NCBI GenBank assembly: GCA_052115395.1
Contig: JBFRGO010000001.1
Length of the DNA stretch: 64,000 bases
DNA from: Noviluteimonas sp052115395
GTDB taxonomy: Bacteria > Pseudomonadota > Gammaproteobacteria > Xanthomonadales > Xanthomonadaceae
Strand: one strand, 5' to 3'
Positions 7,382-16,600 of the stretch are shown here, piece by piece; within the stretch, counting starts at the first letter, position 1, and the number at the start of each line of letters is the position of its first letter. The notes under the pieces are model-generated. The model was not told where the DNA came from. It made no database searches and saw only the letters and a list, made by a program, of their open reading frames with translations. The translations under genes were made by a program, and so were the position numbers.

Positions 7382-9370
7382 ATGAGCGTGGATACGTCGT
7401 CGCCATCCGACGCCGCCAGTGCGCTGCCGCGCATCGCAGGCTTTCGCCTGTTGCGCGAGATCGGCCAGGGCGGCATGTCGACGGTGTACCTCGCCGAGCA
7501 GATTTCGCTGGGCCGCAAGGTCGCGCTCAAAGTGATGCTGCCCGAGGCGCTGACCGATGAAGTCAGCCGCCGCCGCTTCGAGAACGAAGCGCGCACCATC
7601 GCCCGCCTCGACCATCCCAACATCGTCGGCATCTACGAAGTCGGCCGCACCGCCGACGACCTGCCCTTCTACGCGATGCCTTACCTGGCGCGCGGGCACC
7701 TCGGCCAGCGCATCGCGCGGCAGGACGGCCGCACGAAGGATCAATCGCGCGTCATCGCCACGCTGCGCTCCCTGCTCGAAGCCCTCGACTACGCGCACGT
7801 GCGCGGCGTGGTGCATCGCGACGTCAAGGCCGAGAACGTGTTGTTCGACGACGCCGAGCGCCCGCTGCTCGCCGACTTCGGCATCGCGCTGCGCAAGGGC
7901 ATCAACCCGCGCCTGACGATGACCGGCCTGGCCGTCGGCAGCACCGCCTACATGCCGCCGGAACAGGCGCGCGGCGAAGAAGTCGACAGCCGCGCCGACC
8001 TGTACAGCATCGGCGTGCTCGCCTGGGAAATGCTCACCGGCATGCTGCCGTACAACGCCGCCGACGCGCTGTCGATGGCGGTGATGCACGCCAAGGATCC
8101 GATCCCGCGCCTGCCCGCCGAATTGATGCATTGGCAGCGCTTCATCGACAAATCGCTCTCGAAGTCGCCGGCGACCCGATTCCGCAGCGCGCAGCAAATG
8201 CTCGAAGCGCTCGATCGCATCGAACGCGGCGGCTTCTCCTTCGCGGCGGTGTTCGCCAACTTCGCGCAACTGTGGCGCCGCACGCGCCTGATGCCGAAAC
8301 CCTTGCTGATCGGTGGCGGCCTGCTGTGCGCGGCGATGATCGGCGTGGCCTCGCAGCACGATGCCGGCGGCGACGACTTCTTCCGCGTCGAAACCCTGCC
8401 CGAAATCCGCAAGCCCGTCGTGCCCGAAGTGGTCGAACGCATGCTGCAGCCGCCGCCGGAATCGCCGGCGCAGCAATGGGTCACCTCGGCCGAACAACAA
8501 CTCGCCGCGCGCAAGCTCACCGCGCCGCAGGGCGACAACGCCTACGACAGCGTGCTCGCCGCGTGGGATGCCGATCCGGCGCACGCGGGTCTGCCGCCGC
8601 TGGTGGTGGGTGTGCTCGGCTCGCTCGGCGACGAGATGGCGATGCGCCTGCGCCGCGGCGATGCCGATCGTGCGCGCGACTACCTGCAGCGCGCGACGCA
8701 ATTCGCCGATCGCACCGCGCCGCTCGGCGCCGAAGCCTTGCACGGCATCCACGAGAAAGCCGCCGACGCGCTGCGCAAGCGCATGGAGGCCGACGAGAAG
8801 GACCGCAACCGCAAGGACGCACTCGCCACCGCCGCGCTCGCCAACGAGTTCGCCGGCGACCAGGCGCTCGGCGATACGCTGCGTGCGCGCGCCGAAAAGA
8901 TCACGGTCGCCAGCGCCGCCACGCCGGAAGCGGAGATCATCGCCGGCACCGGCGGCGCGTCCGCGCCACCGACGCTGCGCACGCTGACGCGCGCCGAATA
9001 CGCGCGCTTCGTCGCCGCCACCGGCCGCGAATCGGCGCTGTGCCGCGAACGCATGTCGCTGTTCCGCATCGTCAAGCCGCGCACTTGGCGCGAACCGGGC
9101 TTCGAGCAGTCCGACACGCAACCGGTGGTCTGCATCTCCTACGAAGATGCGCAGGCGTATGCGCATTGGGCCAGCCGCAACGGGACCAAGGTGCGCCTGC
9201 CGACCAGCAGCGAAGTCGGCGCCTCGCCCTCGCAGACCGGCGCACGCAACTACGCCACGTGGCTGCGCGACGGGTCGGTCGCGGGCACGGGTTGGCGCGG
9301 GCCGAAGCCGCGTGCGATCGAACGCGAGCGCGGTTACGACGATGTCGCCGTGAAGTTGGTACACGACTGA
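7382..9370 (+). CDS. Membrane Ser/Thr protein kinase with C-terminal sulfatase-modifying-factor-like domain (662 aa)
   Basis: Hanks-type kinase. The glycine loop GQGGMSTVY lies at 28-36, ATP lysine K50 is in VALKVML, the catalytic loop HRDVKAENV starts at H145 (catalytic D147), then DFGIA and the PPEQARG substrate loop follow. A single membrane helix (about 303-322, LLIGGGLLCAAMIGVA) puts the rest outside the cytoplasm. The last about 130 residues (from LRTLTRAEYARFVAATG through EDAQAYAHWASRNGTKVRLP) resemble a shortened FGE-sulfatase/SUMF1 fold, common in proteins without formylglycine-generating activity. The start ATG 7382 follows an ACAGGGGA ribosome-site-like stretch. The substrate is unknown. 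Confidence 0.9.
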   Translation: MSVDTSSPSDAASALPRIAGFRLLREIGQGGMSTVYLAEQISLGRKVALKVMLPEALTDEVSRRRFENEARTIARLDHPNIVGIYEVGRTADDLPFYAMPYLARGHLGQRIARQDGRTKDQSRVIATLRSLLEALDYAHVRGVVHRDVKAENVLFDDAERPLLADFGIALRKGINPRLTMTGLAVGSTAYMPPEQARGEEVDSRADLYSIGVLAWEMLTGMLPYNAADALSMAVMHAKDPIPRLPAELMHWQRFIDKSLSKSPATRFRSAQQMLEALDRIERGGFSFAAVFANFAQLWRRTRLMPKPLLIGGGLLCAAMIGVASQHDAGGDDFFRVETLPEIRKPVVPEVVERMLQPPPESPAQQWVTSAEQQLAARKLTAPQGDNAYDSVLAAWDADPAHAGLPPLVVGVLGSLGDEMAMRLRRGDADRARDYLQRATQFADRTAPLGAEALHGIHEKAADALRKRMEADEKDRNRKDALATAALANEFAGDQALGDTLRARAEKITVASAATPEAEIIAGTGGASAPPTLRTLTRAEYARFVAATGRESALCRERMSLFRIVKPRTWREPGFEQSDTQPVVCISYEDAQAYAHWASRNGTKVRLPTSSEVGASPSQTGARNYATWLRDGSVAGTGWRGPKPRAIERERGYDDVAVKLVHD

Positions 9371-9396
9371 CGGCGCCGCGCCCCATAATGGGCGCC

Positions 9397-10071
9397 ATGC
9401 GCAAACCCTCCACCCGTCCCAGCCTCCGCCGGTTGTTCATCACCGGTGTCCTCACCCTGTTGCCGATCTGGCTGACGTGGGTCGTCGTGAAGTTCGTCTT
9501 CGTGATGTTGTCCGACATCAGCCGGCCCCTCATCGGCCCGCTGCTGGCCGGCATGGCCAGCGGGAATCCGTCGCTGGGTTGGCTGGCCGCGTCCTGGGTG
9601 CAGACGGCATTCGCGCTGCTGGCCACGCTCGCGGTGATCCTGATGTCCGGCGTGATGGCGCGCGTGGTCGTCGGGCAGACGCTGCTGCGTTGGTTCGAAC
9701 GCCTGGTGCAACGCATTCCGCTGGCGAACACGATCTACGGCAGCGCGCGGCAGTTGCTCAACATCCTGCAGACCAAACCCGACGGCACGCAGCGCGTGGT
9801 GCTGATCGACTTCCCGCACAACGAGATGAAGAGCATCGGCTTCGTCACGCGCGTGATGCGCGAGGAAGGCACCGGGCGCGAACTGGCGGCGGTGTACGTG
9901 CCCACCACGCCCAACCCCACGGGCGGCTATCTTGAAATCGTGCCGGTGGAAAAGATGACGCCGACCGACTGGACCGTCGACCAGGCCATGAGTTTCATCA
10001 TCTCCGGTGGTGCGGTGTCGCCGGATTCGATTCCCTTCGCGCCACCGCCGCGCGCCCCTGCCGACGCCTGA
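9397..10071 (+). CDS. DUF502 family inner-membrane protein (224 aa)
   Basis: Two membrane spans flank a short loop (RRLFITGVLTLLPIWLTWVVV and TAFALLATLAVILMSGVMA). After these comes the conserved soluble part with IPLANTIYGSARQLLN and TPNPTGGYLEIVP, the hallmark of DUF502. Function is unknown. An in-frame ATG at 9388 would add three residues; 9397 was chosen because family members normally begin with a short basic stretch before the RRLF motif. The stop codon overlaps the next start (TGATG), indicating an operon with the queuosine-precursor transporter. Confidence 0.88.
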   Translation: MRKPSTRPSLRRLFITGVLTLLPIWLTWVVVKFVFVMLSDISRPLIGPLLAGMASGNPSLGWLAASWVQTAFALLATLAVILMSGVMARVVVGQTLLRWFERLVQRIPLANTIYGSARQLLNILQTKPDGTQRVVLIDFPHNEMKSIGFVTRVMREEGTGRELAAVYVPTTPNPTGGYLEIVPVEKMTPTDWTVDQAMSFIISGGAVSPDSIPFAPPPRAPADA

Positions 10072-10841
10072 TGCATCCCAATCCCCTTGCCGACCGGGCC
10101 ACGCGCCTTTTCATCGCGCTGTCCGCGTTCTTCTGCGTCAACGCGGTGCTCGCCGAATTCATCGGCGTCAAGATCTTCGCGCTCGAAGACACGCTGGGCA
10201 TCACGCCGTTCCAGTGGAACCTGTTCGGGCAGACCGGCTCATTGAGTTTCACCGCGGGCACGTTGCTGTGGCCGATGGTCTTCATCTTCACCGATGTGAT
10301 CAACGAGTTCTTCGGCAAGCGCGGCGTGCGCATGATTTCGTGGATCGCGGTGGTGTTGATCATCTATGGCTTCGCCTTCGCCTTCGCCGCGATCTCGCTC
10401 GCGCCGGCGAGTTGGTGGGTGTCCGCGGCGCAGTCGCAAGGCGTGCCGGATTACCAGAAGGCCTTCGCCGCGGTGTTCGGGCAAGGCCTGTGGACGATCG
10501 GCGGTTCGGTGATCGCCTTCCTGATCGGCCAGTTGATCGACGTCTCGATCTTCCATCGCATCCGCCTGCGCACGGGCGAAAAGCACATCTGGTTCCGCGC
10601 CACCGCATCGACCGCCGTGTCCCAGCTCGTCGACAGTTTCGTGGTGCTCTACATCGCCTTCGTGATCGGGCCGCAGCACTGGTCGATGTCGCTGTTCCTG
10701 GCGGTGAGCACCGTCAACTACGCCTACAAGATGCTGGCGGCCATCGTGTTGATTCCCTTGATCTACGTGCTCCGGCAGGCCATCACGTCCTACCTGGGTG
10801 AATCGCGGGCACATGAATTGCGGGAAGCCGCCGCGGCCTGA
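10071..10841 (+). CDS. yhhQ: Queuosine precursor transporter, YhhQ/VUT family (256 aa)
   Basis: Inner-membrane carrier of about six helices that imports queuosine precursors such as preQ0/preQ1. Family signatures visible are NAVLAEFIGVKIF in helix 1, LLWPMVFIFTDVINEFFGKR, and the C-terminal TVNYAYKMLAAI and LVDSFVVLYIAF stretches. The start ATG overlaps the upstream stop codon. It fits functionally with queA and tgt at 30.5-32.7 kb, which act in the same tRNA modification. No riboswitch is evident upstream, where the gene is translationally coupled. Confidence 0.92.
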   Translation: MHPNPLADRATRLFIALSAFFCVNAVLAEFIGVKIFALEDTLGITPFQWNLFGQTGSLSFTAGTLLWPMVFIFTDVINEFFGKRGVRMISWIAVVLIIYGFAFAFAAISLAPASWWVSAAQSQGVPDYQKAFAAVFGQGLWTIGGSVIAFLIGQLIDVSIFHRIRLRTGEKHIWFRATASTAVSQLVDSFVVLYIAFVIGPQHWSMSLFLAVSTVNYAYKMLAAIVLIPLIYVLRQAITSYLGESRAHELREAAAA

Positions 10842-10945
10842 CCCGGCCCGTGACCTTCGACACCCCTGCCCGCCCCCCGGCACCCGGTAGAGTCGCCTGT
10901 CGCCCCTCGCGTGGGCGCCCCGCCTTGACCATCCCGGAGTGTCCC

Positions 10946-13045
10946 GTGAGCCGTAAACCGCAGGTATTGCTGTTGTCCCTGTCCATCGTCGCCGCCCTGG
11001 CGGCGTGCAAGCCCGCCGAGAAGCCCGCCGGCAACGTCGCCGCCCCCGGCGAAGGCGCCGCGCCGAAGCTGACCCTCGACGAGAGCAAGCTGCCGGGCGT
11101 GAACCGCTTCATGGCGACCGACCTGGACACCTCGAAGAACGCGTGCACCGACTTCAACGGTTACGTCAACAGCAAGTGGCTCGCCGCCAATCCGATCCCG
11201 GGCGACCGCACCTCGTGGGGCGCGTTCGAAATGCTCGACGAACGCTCCACCGCCGTGCAGCGCCAGCTCGCCGAACAGGCGGCCGCCGATGCGAACGCCA
11301 AGGGCGTGGAAAAGATCGTCGGCGACCTGTGGGCCACCGGCATGGACGAGGCGAAGATCGAAGCGCAGGGCATCAAGCCGCTCGAATCGCGCCTGGCCGC
11401 GATCGACAAGCTGACCGACGCCGATTCGATCTCCGCCTACATGCGCGACACCGCGGCGACGGGCGAAGCGGCGATCTTCGGCTTCGGCCCGGAAGCCGAC
11501 TTCAAGAACTCGTCGATGAACACCGCCTACGCCACGCAGAGCGGCCTGGGCCTGCCGGATCGCAACTACTACTTCGACGCCGACAAGCAGTCCAACCGCG
11601 ACGACTACGTCAAGCACATCGCCAAGGTGCTCGAACTGGGCGGCACGCCGGCCGCCGATGCGGCGACGCAGGCCAAGGACATCCTCGCGTTCGAAACGCG
11701 CTTGGCCAAGGCGTCGAAGTCGAGCGAAGAAATGCAGCGCGACATCTCGCTGTACTACAACCCCATCTCGCCCGCCGACGCCGACAAGCTGACGCCCGGC
11801 TTCTCGTGGGAAGAATTCTTCAAGTCGCAGGGTGTCGAAACGCCGAAGCTGTTTTCCTTCGCGATGCCGGCCTTCCACGCAGAGTGGAACAAGATGCGCA
11901 GCGACACGCCGGTCGACCAGTGGAAGCACTACTTCCGCTTCCACGTGATCGACGAGGCCTCGCCGTACCTGGGCAACGCCTTCGTGCAGGAAAACTTCAA
12001 CTTCTACGGCGCGGCGATGCGCGGGCAGAAGGAAATCAAGCCGCGCTGGAAGCGCGTGCTGTCCACCACCAACAACCAGGCCGGCGAAGCGCTGGGCCAG
12101 ATGTACGTGCAGGTGGCCTTCCCCGCCGAGTCGAAGGCGCGCATGGAAATGCTCGTGCAGAACCTGCGCGACGCGCTCAAGGTGCGCCTGGAAAACCTGG
12201 CGTGGATGAGCCCGGAGACCAAGAAGAAGGCGATGGAGAAGTGGGCCGCGTTCAAGCCCAAGATCGGTTACCCCGACAAGTGGCGTCCGTGGGATGGCCT
12301 GGAAACCTCGCGCGACAGCTACATCGGCAACGTGCTCGCGGCCAACGCGTTCAACTACAAGTACGAGATGTCGAAGATCGGCAAGCCGGTGGACAAGACC
12401 GAATGGGGCATGACGCCGCAGACGATCAACGCCTCCTACAACCCGCTCGCCAACGAGATCACCTTCCCCGCCGCGATCCTGCAGCCGCCGTTCTTCGACC
12501 CGAAGGCCGACGATGCGACCAACTACGGCGGCATCGGTGCGGTCATCGGCCATGAAATGATCCACGGCTACGACGACCAGGGCAGCCGCTTCGGGCCGAC
12601 CGGCAACTTCGAAAACTGGTGGACGCCGGCCGACGCCAAGGGCTTCAAGAGCCTCACCACGATGCTGGTCAACCAGTTCGACGGCTACGAAGCCGCACCG
12701 GGCAAGAAGCTCAACGGCAACCTGACGCTGGGCGAGAACATCGCCGACCTCGGCGGCCTCAACGTCGCCTACCAGGCGATGAAGAAGGCCACCAACGGCG
12801 CGCCGGATCCCAAGACCGACGGCTTCACCAACGACCAGCGCTTCTTCCTCAACTTCGGCACCGTGTGGCGCCGCAGCATGACCGAGAAGGAAATCGACCG
12901 CCGCATCGCGACCGACGAGCACGCGCTCGCCAGCTTCCGCGCGATCGGTGCGCCGTCGAACATGCCCGAGTTCGCCACCGCGTTCTCGTGCAAGGCCACC
13001 GACCCGATGGTGCGCGGCGAAGGCAAGCGCATCCTGATCTGGTAA
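10946..13045 (+). CDS. M13-family zinc metallopeptidase, lipoprotein (PepO/neprilysin-like, 699 aa)
   Basis: Exported endopeptidase. It has a lipoprotein signal with lipobox LAAC and an N-terminal M13 domain starting CTDFNGYVNSKWLAANPIP. The substrate-binding segment is NASYNPLANEITFPAAILQPP. The zinc site HEMIH is at H536/E537/H540, and GENIADLGG supplies E597 as third ligand. All catalytic elements are intact. The GTG at 10946 was chosen because GGAG lies just upstream and the signal peptide begins there; earlier in-frame codons encode an unlike-signal basic stretch. It is followed by a strong terminator and then a divergent paralogue. Confidence 0.95.
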   Translation: MSRKPQVLLLSLSIVAALAACKPAEKPAGNVAAPGEGAAPKLTLDESKLPGVNRFMATDLDTSKNACTDFNGYVNSKWLAANPIPGDRTSWGAFEMLDERSTAVQRQLAEQAAADANAKGVEKIVGDLWATGMDEAKIEAQGIKPLESRLAAIDKLTDADSISAYMRDTAATGEAAIFGFGPEADFKNSSMNTAYATQSGLGLPDRNYYFDADKQSNRDDYVKHIAKVLELGGTPAADAATQAKDILAFETRLAKASKSSEEMQRDISLYYNPISPADADKLTPGFSWEEFFKSQGVETPKLFSFAMPAFHAEWNKMRSDTPVDQWKHYFRFHVIDEASPYLGNAFVQENFNFYGAAMRGQKEIKPRWKRVLSTTNNQAGEALGQMYVQVAFPAESKARMEMLVQNLRDALKVRLENLAWMSPETKKKAMEKWAAFKPKIGYPDKWRPWDGLETSRDSYIGNVLAANAFNYKYEMSKIGKPVDKTEWGMTPQTINASYNPLANEITFPAAILQPPFFDPKADDATNYGGIGAVIGHEMIHGYDDQGSRFGPTGNFENWWTPADAKGFKSLTTMLVNQFDGYEAAPGKKLNGNLTLGENIADLGGLNVAYQAMKKATNGAPDPKTDGFTNDQRFFLNFGTVWRRSMTEKEIDRRIATDEHALASFRAIGAPSNMPEFATAFSCKATDPMVRGEGKRILIW

Positions 13046-13073
13046 CGGCGTCAAGCTTCCAGGCACGCAGGGA

Positions 13074-13103
13074 AAGGCCCGGGAAACCGGGCCTTTTCCT
13101 TTT
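13074..13103 (+). terminator. Intrinsic terminator after the first M13 peptidase
   Basis: AAGGCCCGG at 13074-13082 pairs with CCGGGCCTT at 13087-13095 (9-bp stem, GAAA tetraloop) and is followed by TTCCTTTT. It ends 58 bp past the stop codon and separates the two M13 genes into independent transcripts. Confidence 0.85.
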
Positions 13104-13185
13104 GTGATCCGCTGCCGCTTCCGTTCATCCTGCGGGCGGCGAGGTGCTTGCTACACTCGACCGGTCTTTCATCGGGTTGCACGCA

Positions 13186-15213
13186 ATGACGCCGAACGTG
13201 CTTTTTCACAGCCGCGCCCCCCTCGCCCTTGCCCTCAGCTTCGTGCTGATCGCAGGCATGGCATCCTCCGACGCGATCGCGGCCAAGAAAAAGAAATCGG
13301 CCAAGCCCAAGGAACCGGCTGCACCGACGGCATGCACGGACTTCTACAGCGTCGCATCAGCCGACTGGGCCAAGGCCCATCCGGTGCCGGCGACGGGCAG
13401 CGTGTCGGCCATGGGCGAACTCGCCGAGCGTTCGCTGCAACAGCAGCGCGACCTGCTCGATGCGGCGATGCAAAGCCCGCAAGGCAACGTGCAGAAACTG
13501 CTGGGCGATTTCTGGGCGAGCGGCCTGGACGAAGCCGCGGTCGAACGCGACGGCGCCAATCCCGTCGCGCCGCTGCTCTCGCGCATCGACGGCATCCGCA
13601 AGGCCAAGGACGTCGCGCCGGCCATCGCCGCGCTGCACCAGGTCGGCATCCCGGTGGTCTTCAACTTCGGCGCCGACATCGACCTGCACGATCTCTCGCG
13701 CCACATCGGTTACTTCAGCCAGGGCGGCCTGGGCTTGCCGGACCCGGCGTTCTACACGCGCGGGGATGCCGACACCAAGGCGGTGATGTCGCGCTACGAG
13801 GATTACGTCAAGAAGATCCTGACCTTGTCGGGCACGCCCGCCGATCGCCTCGCCGCCGATGCGAAGGCCGTGATCGACCTGGAAACGCGCATCGCGCAGG
13901 CGAGCAAGCCGATCGTTTCGCTCCGCGACGTGCAGGGCAACTACGCGCCGGTGGCGGTGAAGGACATCGCCAAGACCTACAAGCGCCTGCAACTCGCCGA
14001 ATTCCTCAAGGCGCAGGGCGTCACCGACGACACGGTGTCGATCGCCAATCCGCAGTTGTTCGCGCAACTCGACACCCTGGTCGGCGGCTTGCCGCCGTCG
14101 CAGTGGCAGGCCTACCTGCGCTTCCAGGTCGGCAACGCGATGGCGCCCTACCTCGCCAAGGCCTGGCGCGACGCCGAATTCGAATTCCGCGGCCGCGTGC
14201 TGCGCAGCCAGTCGACGCCGCCGGAACGCTGGCGCGTGGTGCTCGACGCGATCAACACCGCGGCCGGCCCGATGCTCGGCCACGAATACGCCGCACGTTA
14301 CGTGCCGGCGGCGACGAAGGCGCGCGCAGAACAAATCGCGACCGACGTGCGCGCCGCACTGGGCCGCGCAGTGGATCGTTCCCCGTGGATGGGTGCCACG
14401 GCGAAGACCGAAGCCAAGGCGAAGCTCGACGCCCTCAAGATCGAAATCGGCACGCCGCGCCGCGACCTGGATTACAGCGTGCAGCCGATGGGCCGCGGCA
14501 GCTTCGGCGGCAACATGCTGATCGCGTCCACCTGGCGCCATCGCGAAGAGATGAAGCGCATCGGCCGCGGCAACGCCGATCGCCGTTGGGACGTGCTGCC
14601 GCAGCAGCCGACGCTCGCATACGACATCGCGCAGAACCGCCTGATCGTCACCGCCGCGATGCTGCAGGCGCCGGTGCTCGACATGAGCGCCGATCCGGCC
14701 GCGCAGTACGGCGCCTTCGGCGGGCTGGTGGGCCTGGAGCTCGGGCACGCGGTCGACAACAAGGGCCGCTTCGTCGACGCCAAGGACACCGTGCGCGATT
14801 GGTGGACGCCGGCGGAAAACGATGCGTGGAACGCGATCGGCCAGAAGGTGACCGCGCAGTACGGGCAGTTCGAGGATCCGGCATTGCCGGGCATCAAGCT
14901 CAACGCAGCGCAGTCGCTCAATGCGAATGTCGCCGATCAGTCGGGCGTCGAGTTGGCGTGGGATGCGTGGCGCAACGGCAACGCAACGGCCGATGCAACG
15001 GCGCAGAAGGCCTTCTTCCAGGGCTGGGCGAATCTGTGGGCGCAGCAGACGAGCGCACAGGAAGCGACCGCGCGTGCAGCGACCAGCGTGCACGCGCCGG
15101 GCAAGTGGCGCGTCAACGGGCCGCTGATGAACCTGCCTGCGTTCGGCGAGGCTTACACGTGCAAGGCTGGGAGCGCGATGGTGTCGAAGGATCCGATTCG
15201 CGTTTGGCCGTAA
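13186..15213 (+). CDS. M13-family paralogue with degenerate zinc site (probable pseudopeptidase, 675 aa)
   Basis: Tandem paralogue of the upstream peptidase with the same domain layout (signal peptide ending near DAIAAKKKK, a CTDFYSVASADWAKAHPVP start and a CKAGSAMVSKDPIRVWP end). The HExxH motif reads LELGH, so the first zinc histidine is Leu517, while Glu518 and His521 remain. The GENIADLGG motif reads NANVADQSG, so the third ligand Glu is Ala580. Loss of two zinc ligands predicts no canonical protease activity, yet the frame is full length and uninterrupted. The start ATG 13186 follows a TACACT -10-like element at 13150. It is perhaps a binding or regulatory partner of the active enzyme. 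Confidence 0.9.
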   Translation: MTPNVLFHSRAPLALALSFVLIAGMASSDAIAAKKKKSAKPKEPAAPTACTDFYSVASADWAKAHPVPATGSVSAMGELAERSLQQQRDLLDAAMQSPQGNVQKLLGDFWASGLDEAAVERDGANPVAPLLSRIDGIRKAKDVAPAIAALHQVGIPVVFNFGADIDLHDLSRHIGYFSQGGLGLPDPAFYTRGDADTKAVMSRYEDYVKKILTLSGTPADRLAADAKAVIDLETRIAQASKPIVSLRDVQGNYAPVAVKDIAKTYKRLQLAEFLKAQGVTDDTVSIANPQLFAQLDTLVGGLPPSQWQAYLRFQVGNAMAPYLAKAWRDAEFEFRGRVLRSQSTPPERWRVVLDAINTAAGPMLGHEYAARYVPAATKARAEQIATDVRAALGRAVDRSPWMGATAKTEAKAKLDALKIEIGTPRRDLDYSVQPMGRGSFGGNMLIASTWRHREEMKRIGRGNADRRWDVLPQQPTLAYDIAQNRLIVTAAMLQAPVLDMSADPAAQYGAFGGLVGLELGHAVDNKGRFVDAKDTVRDWWTPAENDAWNAIGQKVTAQYGQFEDPALPGIKLNAAQSLNANVADQSGVELAWDAWRNGNATADATAQKAFFQGWANLWAQQTSAQEATARAATSVHAPGKWRVNGPLMNLPAFGEAYTCKAGSAMVSKDPIRVWP

Positions 15214-15869
15214 GAGCGGTTTCGCAGGGAACAACGCTCGGCGGCACGGTTCGACCCCACCAGTGCGGCGCAGCGGTGCGCCGCATTGGAGGCCACATTG
15301 CTCCGCAAGAGCTCACGCTCCGCAATGTGGCCTCCAACGCGACGACCACTTCGCACTCCATCTGATTCTTGCGCGACACAATGCGGTGAATGGGTGCGTG
15401 GGCGGTTGGGGGATGCGCGCCGACTGCCAGCACACCAGACGGACGGAACGTCACCCACCCCGGCGCGCGCATCGGCGTGCTGCGTCGCCGTGTGGCAGGC
15501 GCCGTTCCTCGCGGCGATCTGATTGCAGAGCATGTTCGTGAGCGCGCGCAAGAACGCGAAAAACCCCTAATCAGGTCGCCGCGAAGGTGCCGATGCCCGA
15601 GAGAGGACATCGCGCTAGTCGCGTGCATACACGTATGCCGCGATGTCCTCGACGGGCAAGGCGCCGCCCATCTGGTGTGCTGGCTGTAGGCGCGTCTCCG
15701 TCAGCAGCGACGAACACACTCAACGCGTTGTGTCGCGCATCCACAAGCGTGGTGCGCGGTGGTCGTCGCGTTGGAGGGCCTCATTGCGGAGCGTGAGCTC
15801 TTGCGGAGCAATGAGGCCCTCCAATGCGGCGACACGCCGCGCAAATCTGGAGTCGCAGAACCCAGCGCG
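15214..15869. repeat. Gene-free stretch with a 165-bp inverted repeat pair
   Basis: No open frame here looks real. Copy A (15276-15440) and copy B (15671-15835) are similar 165-bp units in opposite orientation, about 230 bp apart. Each contains a long hairpin: 15286-15337 (16-bp arms TTGGAGGCCACATTGC) and 15771-15824 (17-bp arms TTGGAGGGCCTCATTGC). The 20-nt loop TCCGCAAGAGCTCACGCTCC is identical, and is read on opposite strands in the two copies. Arm sequences differ between copies but stay self-complementary. A further palindrome, 15603-15650 (12-bp arms GAGGACATCGCG), sits between them. Confidence 0.8.
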
Positions 15870-16544
15870 TCAGCGAACGATCCGCGGCCTCGGCGGTGGC
15901 TTCCGCCCAAACGGCGGCTGCCCGCGCCAGTAACGAATCAACAACCAGCCAAACAACATCCCGCCCAGATGCGCAAAATGCGCAACCCCAGGCTGCGCAC
16001 CGGAAATCCCGAGCAGCAACTCGATGACGCCGTAACCGATGACGAGCGTCCGCGCCTTCATCGGAATCGGCGGGAACAGCAACATCACGCGCTGGTTCGG
16101 GAACAACATCCCATAGGCGAGCAACAAACCAAAGACACCGCCCGATGCACCGAGCGTCGGCCCCACCGCATGGCCCGACTGCATCGACCACCACGCAACC
16201 ACCAACTGGCACAACGCAGCGCCGACCAGGCAGGTGAAGTAATACGTCGCGAAACGCTTGCCGCGCCAGGTGTATTCCAGCGGCGCGCCGAACATCGCCA
16301 GCGCCAGCATGTTGAAGAGCAGATGGAACAGATTGTCCGGATCGTGCATGAACCCGTAGGTGACCAACTGCCACGGCATGAACGGCGCCGCTGTCACGTC
16401 CAGCTGATCCAGCCCGACCGGCCAAAGCTGGAAAATGTCGAGCGCAACCGGCTGCGGCGTGCGCAGGACGAGCAACTGCAACAGGAAGACGACACCGTTG
16501 GCGATCAGCAACGCCTTGGTGACGGGCGGCAGGCGGGGGAACAT
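15870..16544 (-). CDS. Rhomboid-family intramembrane serine protease (224 aa)
   Basis: Polytopic inner-membrane protease that cuts transmembrane substrates. Six helices are predicted. HLLFNMLALAMFG gives the conserved HxxxN stretch of helix 2, the catalytic serine is in GASGGVFGLL, and the catalytic histidine is in VAHFAHLGGMLFGW. The basic proline-rich C-terminus is PPFGRKPPPRPR. The start ATG 16544 was chosen because the preceding in-frame sequence is antisense to the divergent dioxygenase gene. It ends just past the inverted-repeat region. Confidence 0.92.
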   Translation of the reverse strand: MFPRLPPVTKALLIANGVVFLLQLLVLRTPQPVALDIFQLWPVGLDQLDVTAAPFMPWQLVTYGFMHDPDNLFHLLFNMLALAMFGAPLEYTWRGKRFATYYFTCLVGAALCQLVVAWWSMQSGHAVGPTLGASGGVFGLLLAYGMLFPNQRVMLLFPPIPMKARTLVIGYGVIELLLGISGAQPGVAHFAHLGGMLFGWLLIRYWRGQPPFGRKPPPRPRIVR

Positions 16545-16600
16545 GCGGGAAAGGCTCTCTTCGACGGGGGATTCGGGGGGAGCGCGGCTATCATAACGGC

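Noticed and set aside
10841..10946. preQ1 riboswitch near the queuosine-precursor transporter
   Set aside because: The transporter start overlaps the upstream gene and no preQ1 aptamer-like element is visible.
13104..15365. Long plus-strand frame overlapping the second M13 gene
   Set aside because: Arg/Gly-rich translation in another frame of the real M13 paralogue; no family resemblance.
15214..15869. Several short frames in the 15.2-15.9 kb gap
   Set aside because: They are translations of the palindromic repeats on both strands, without ribosome sites.
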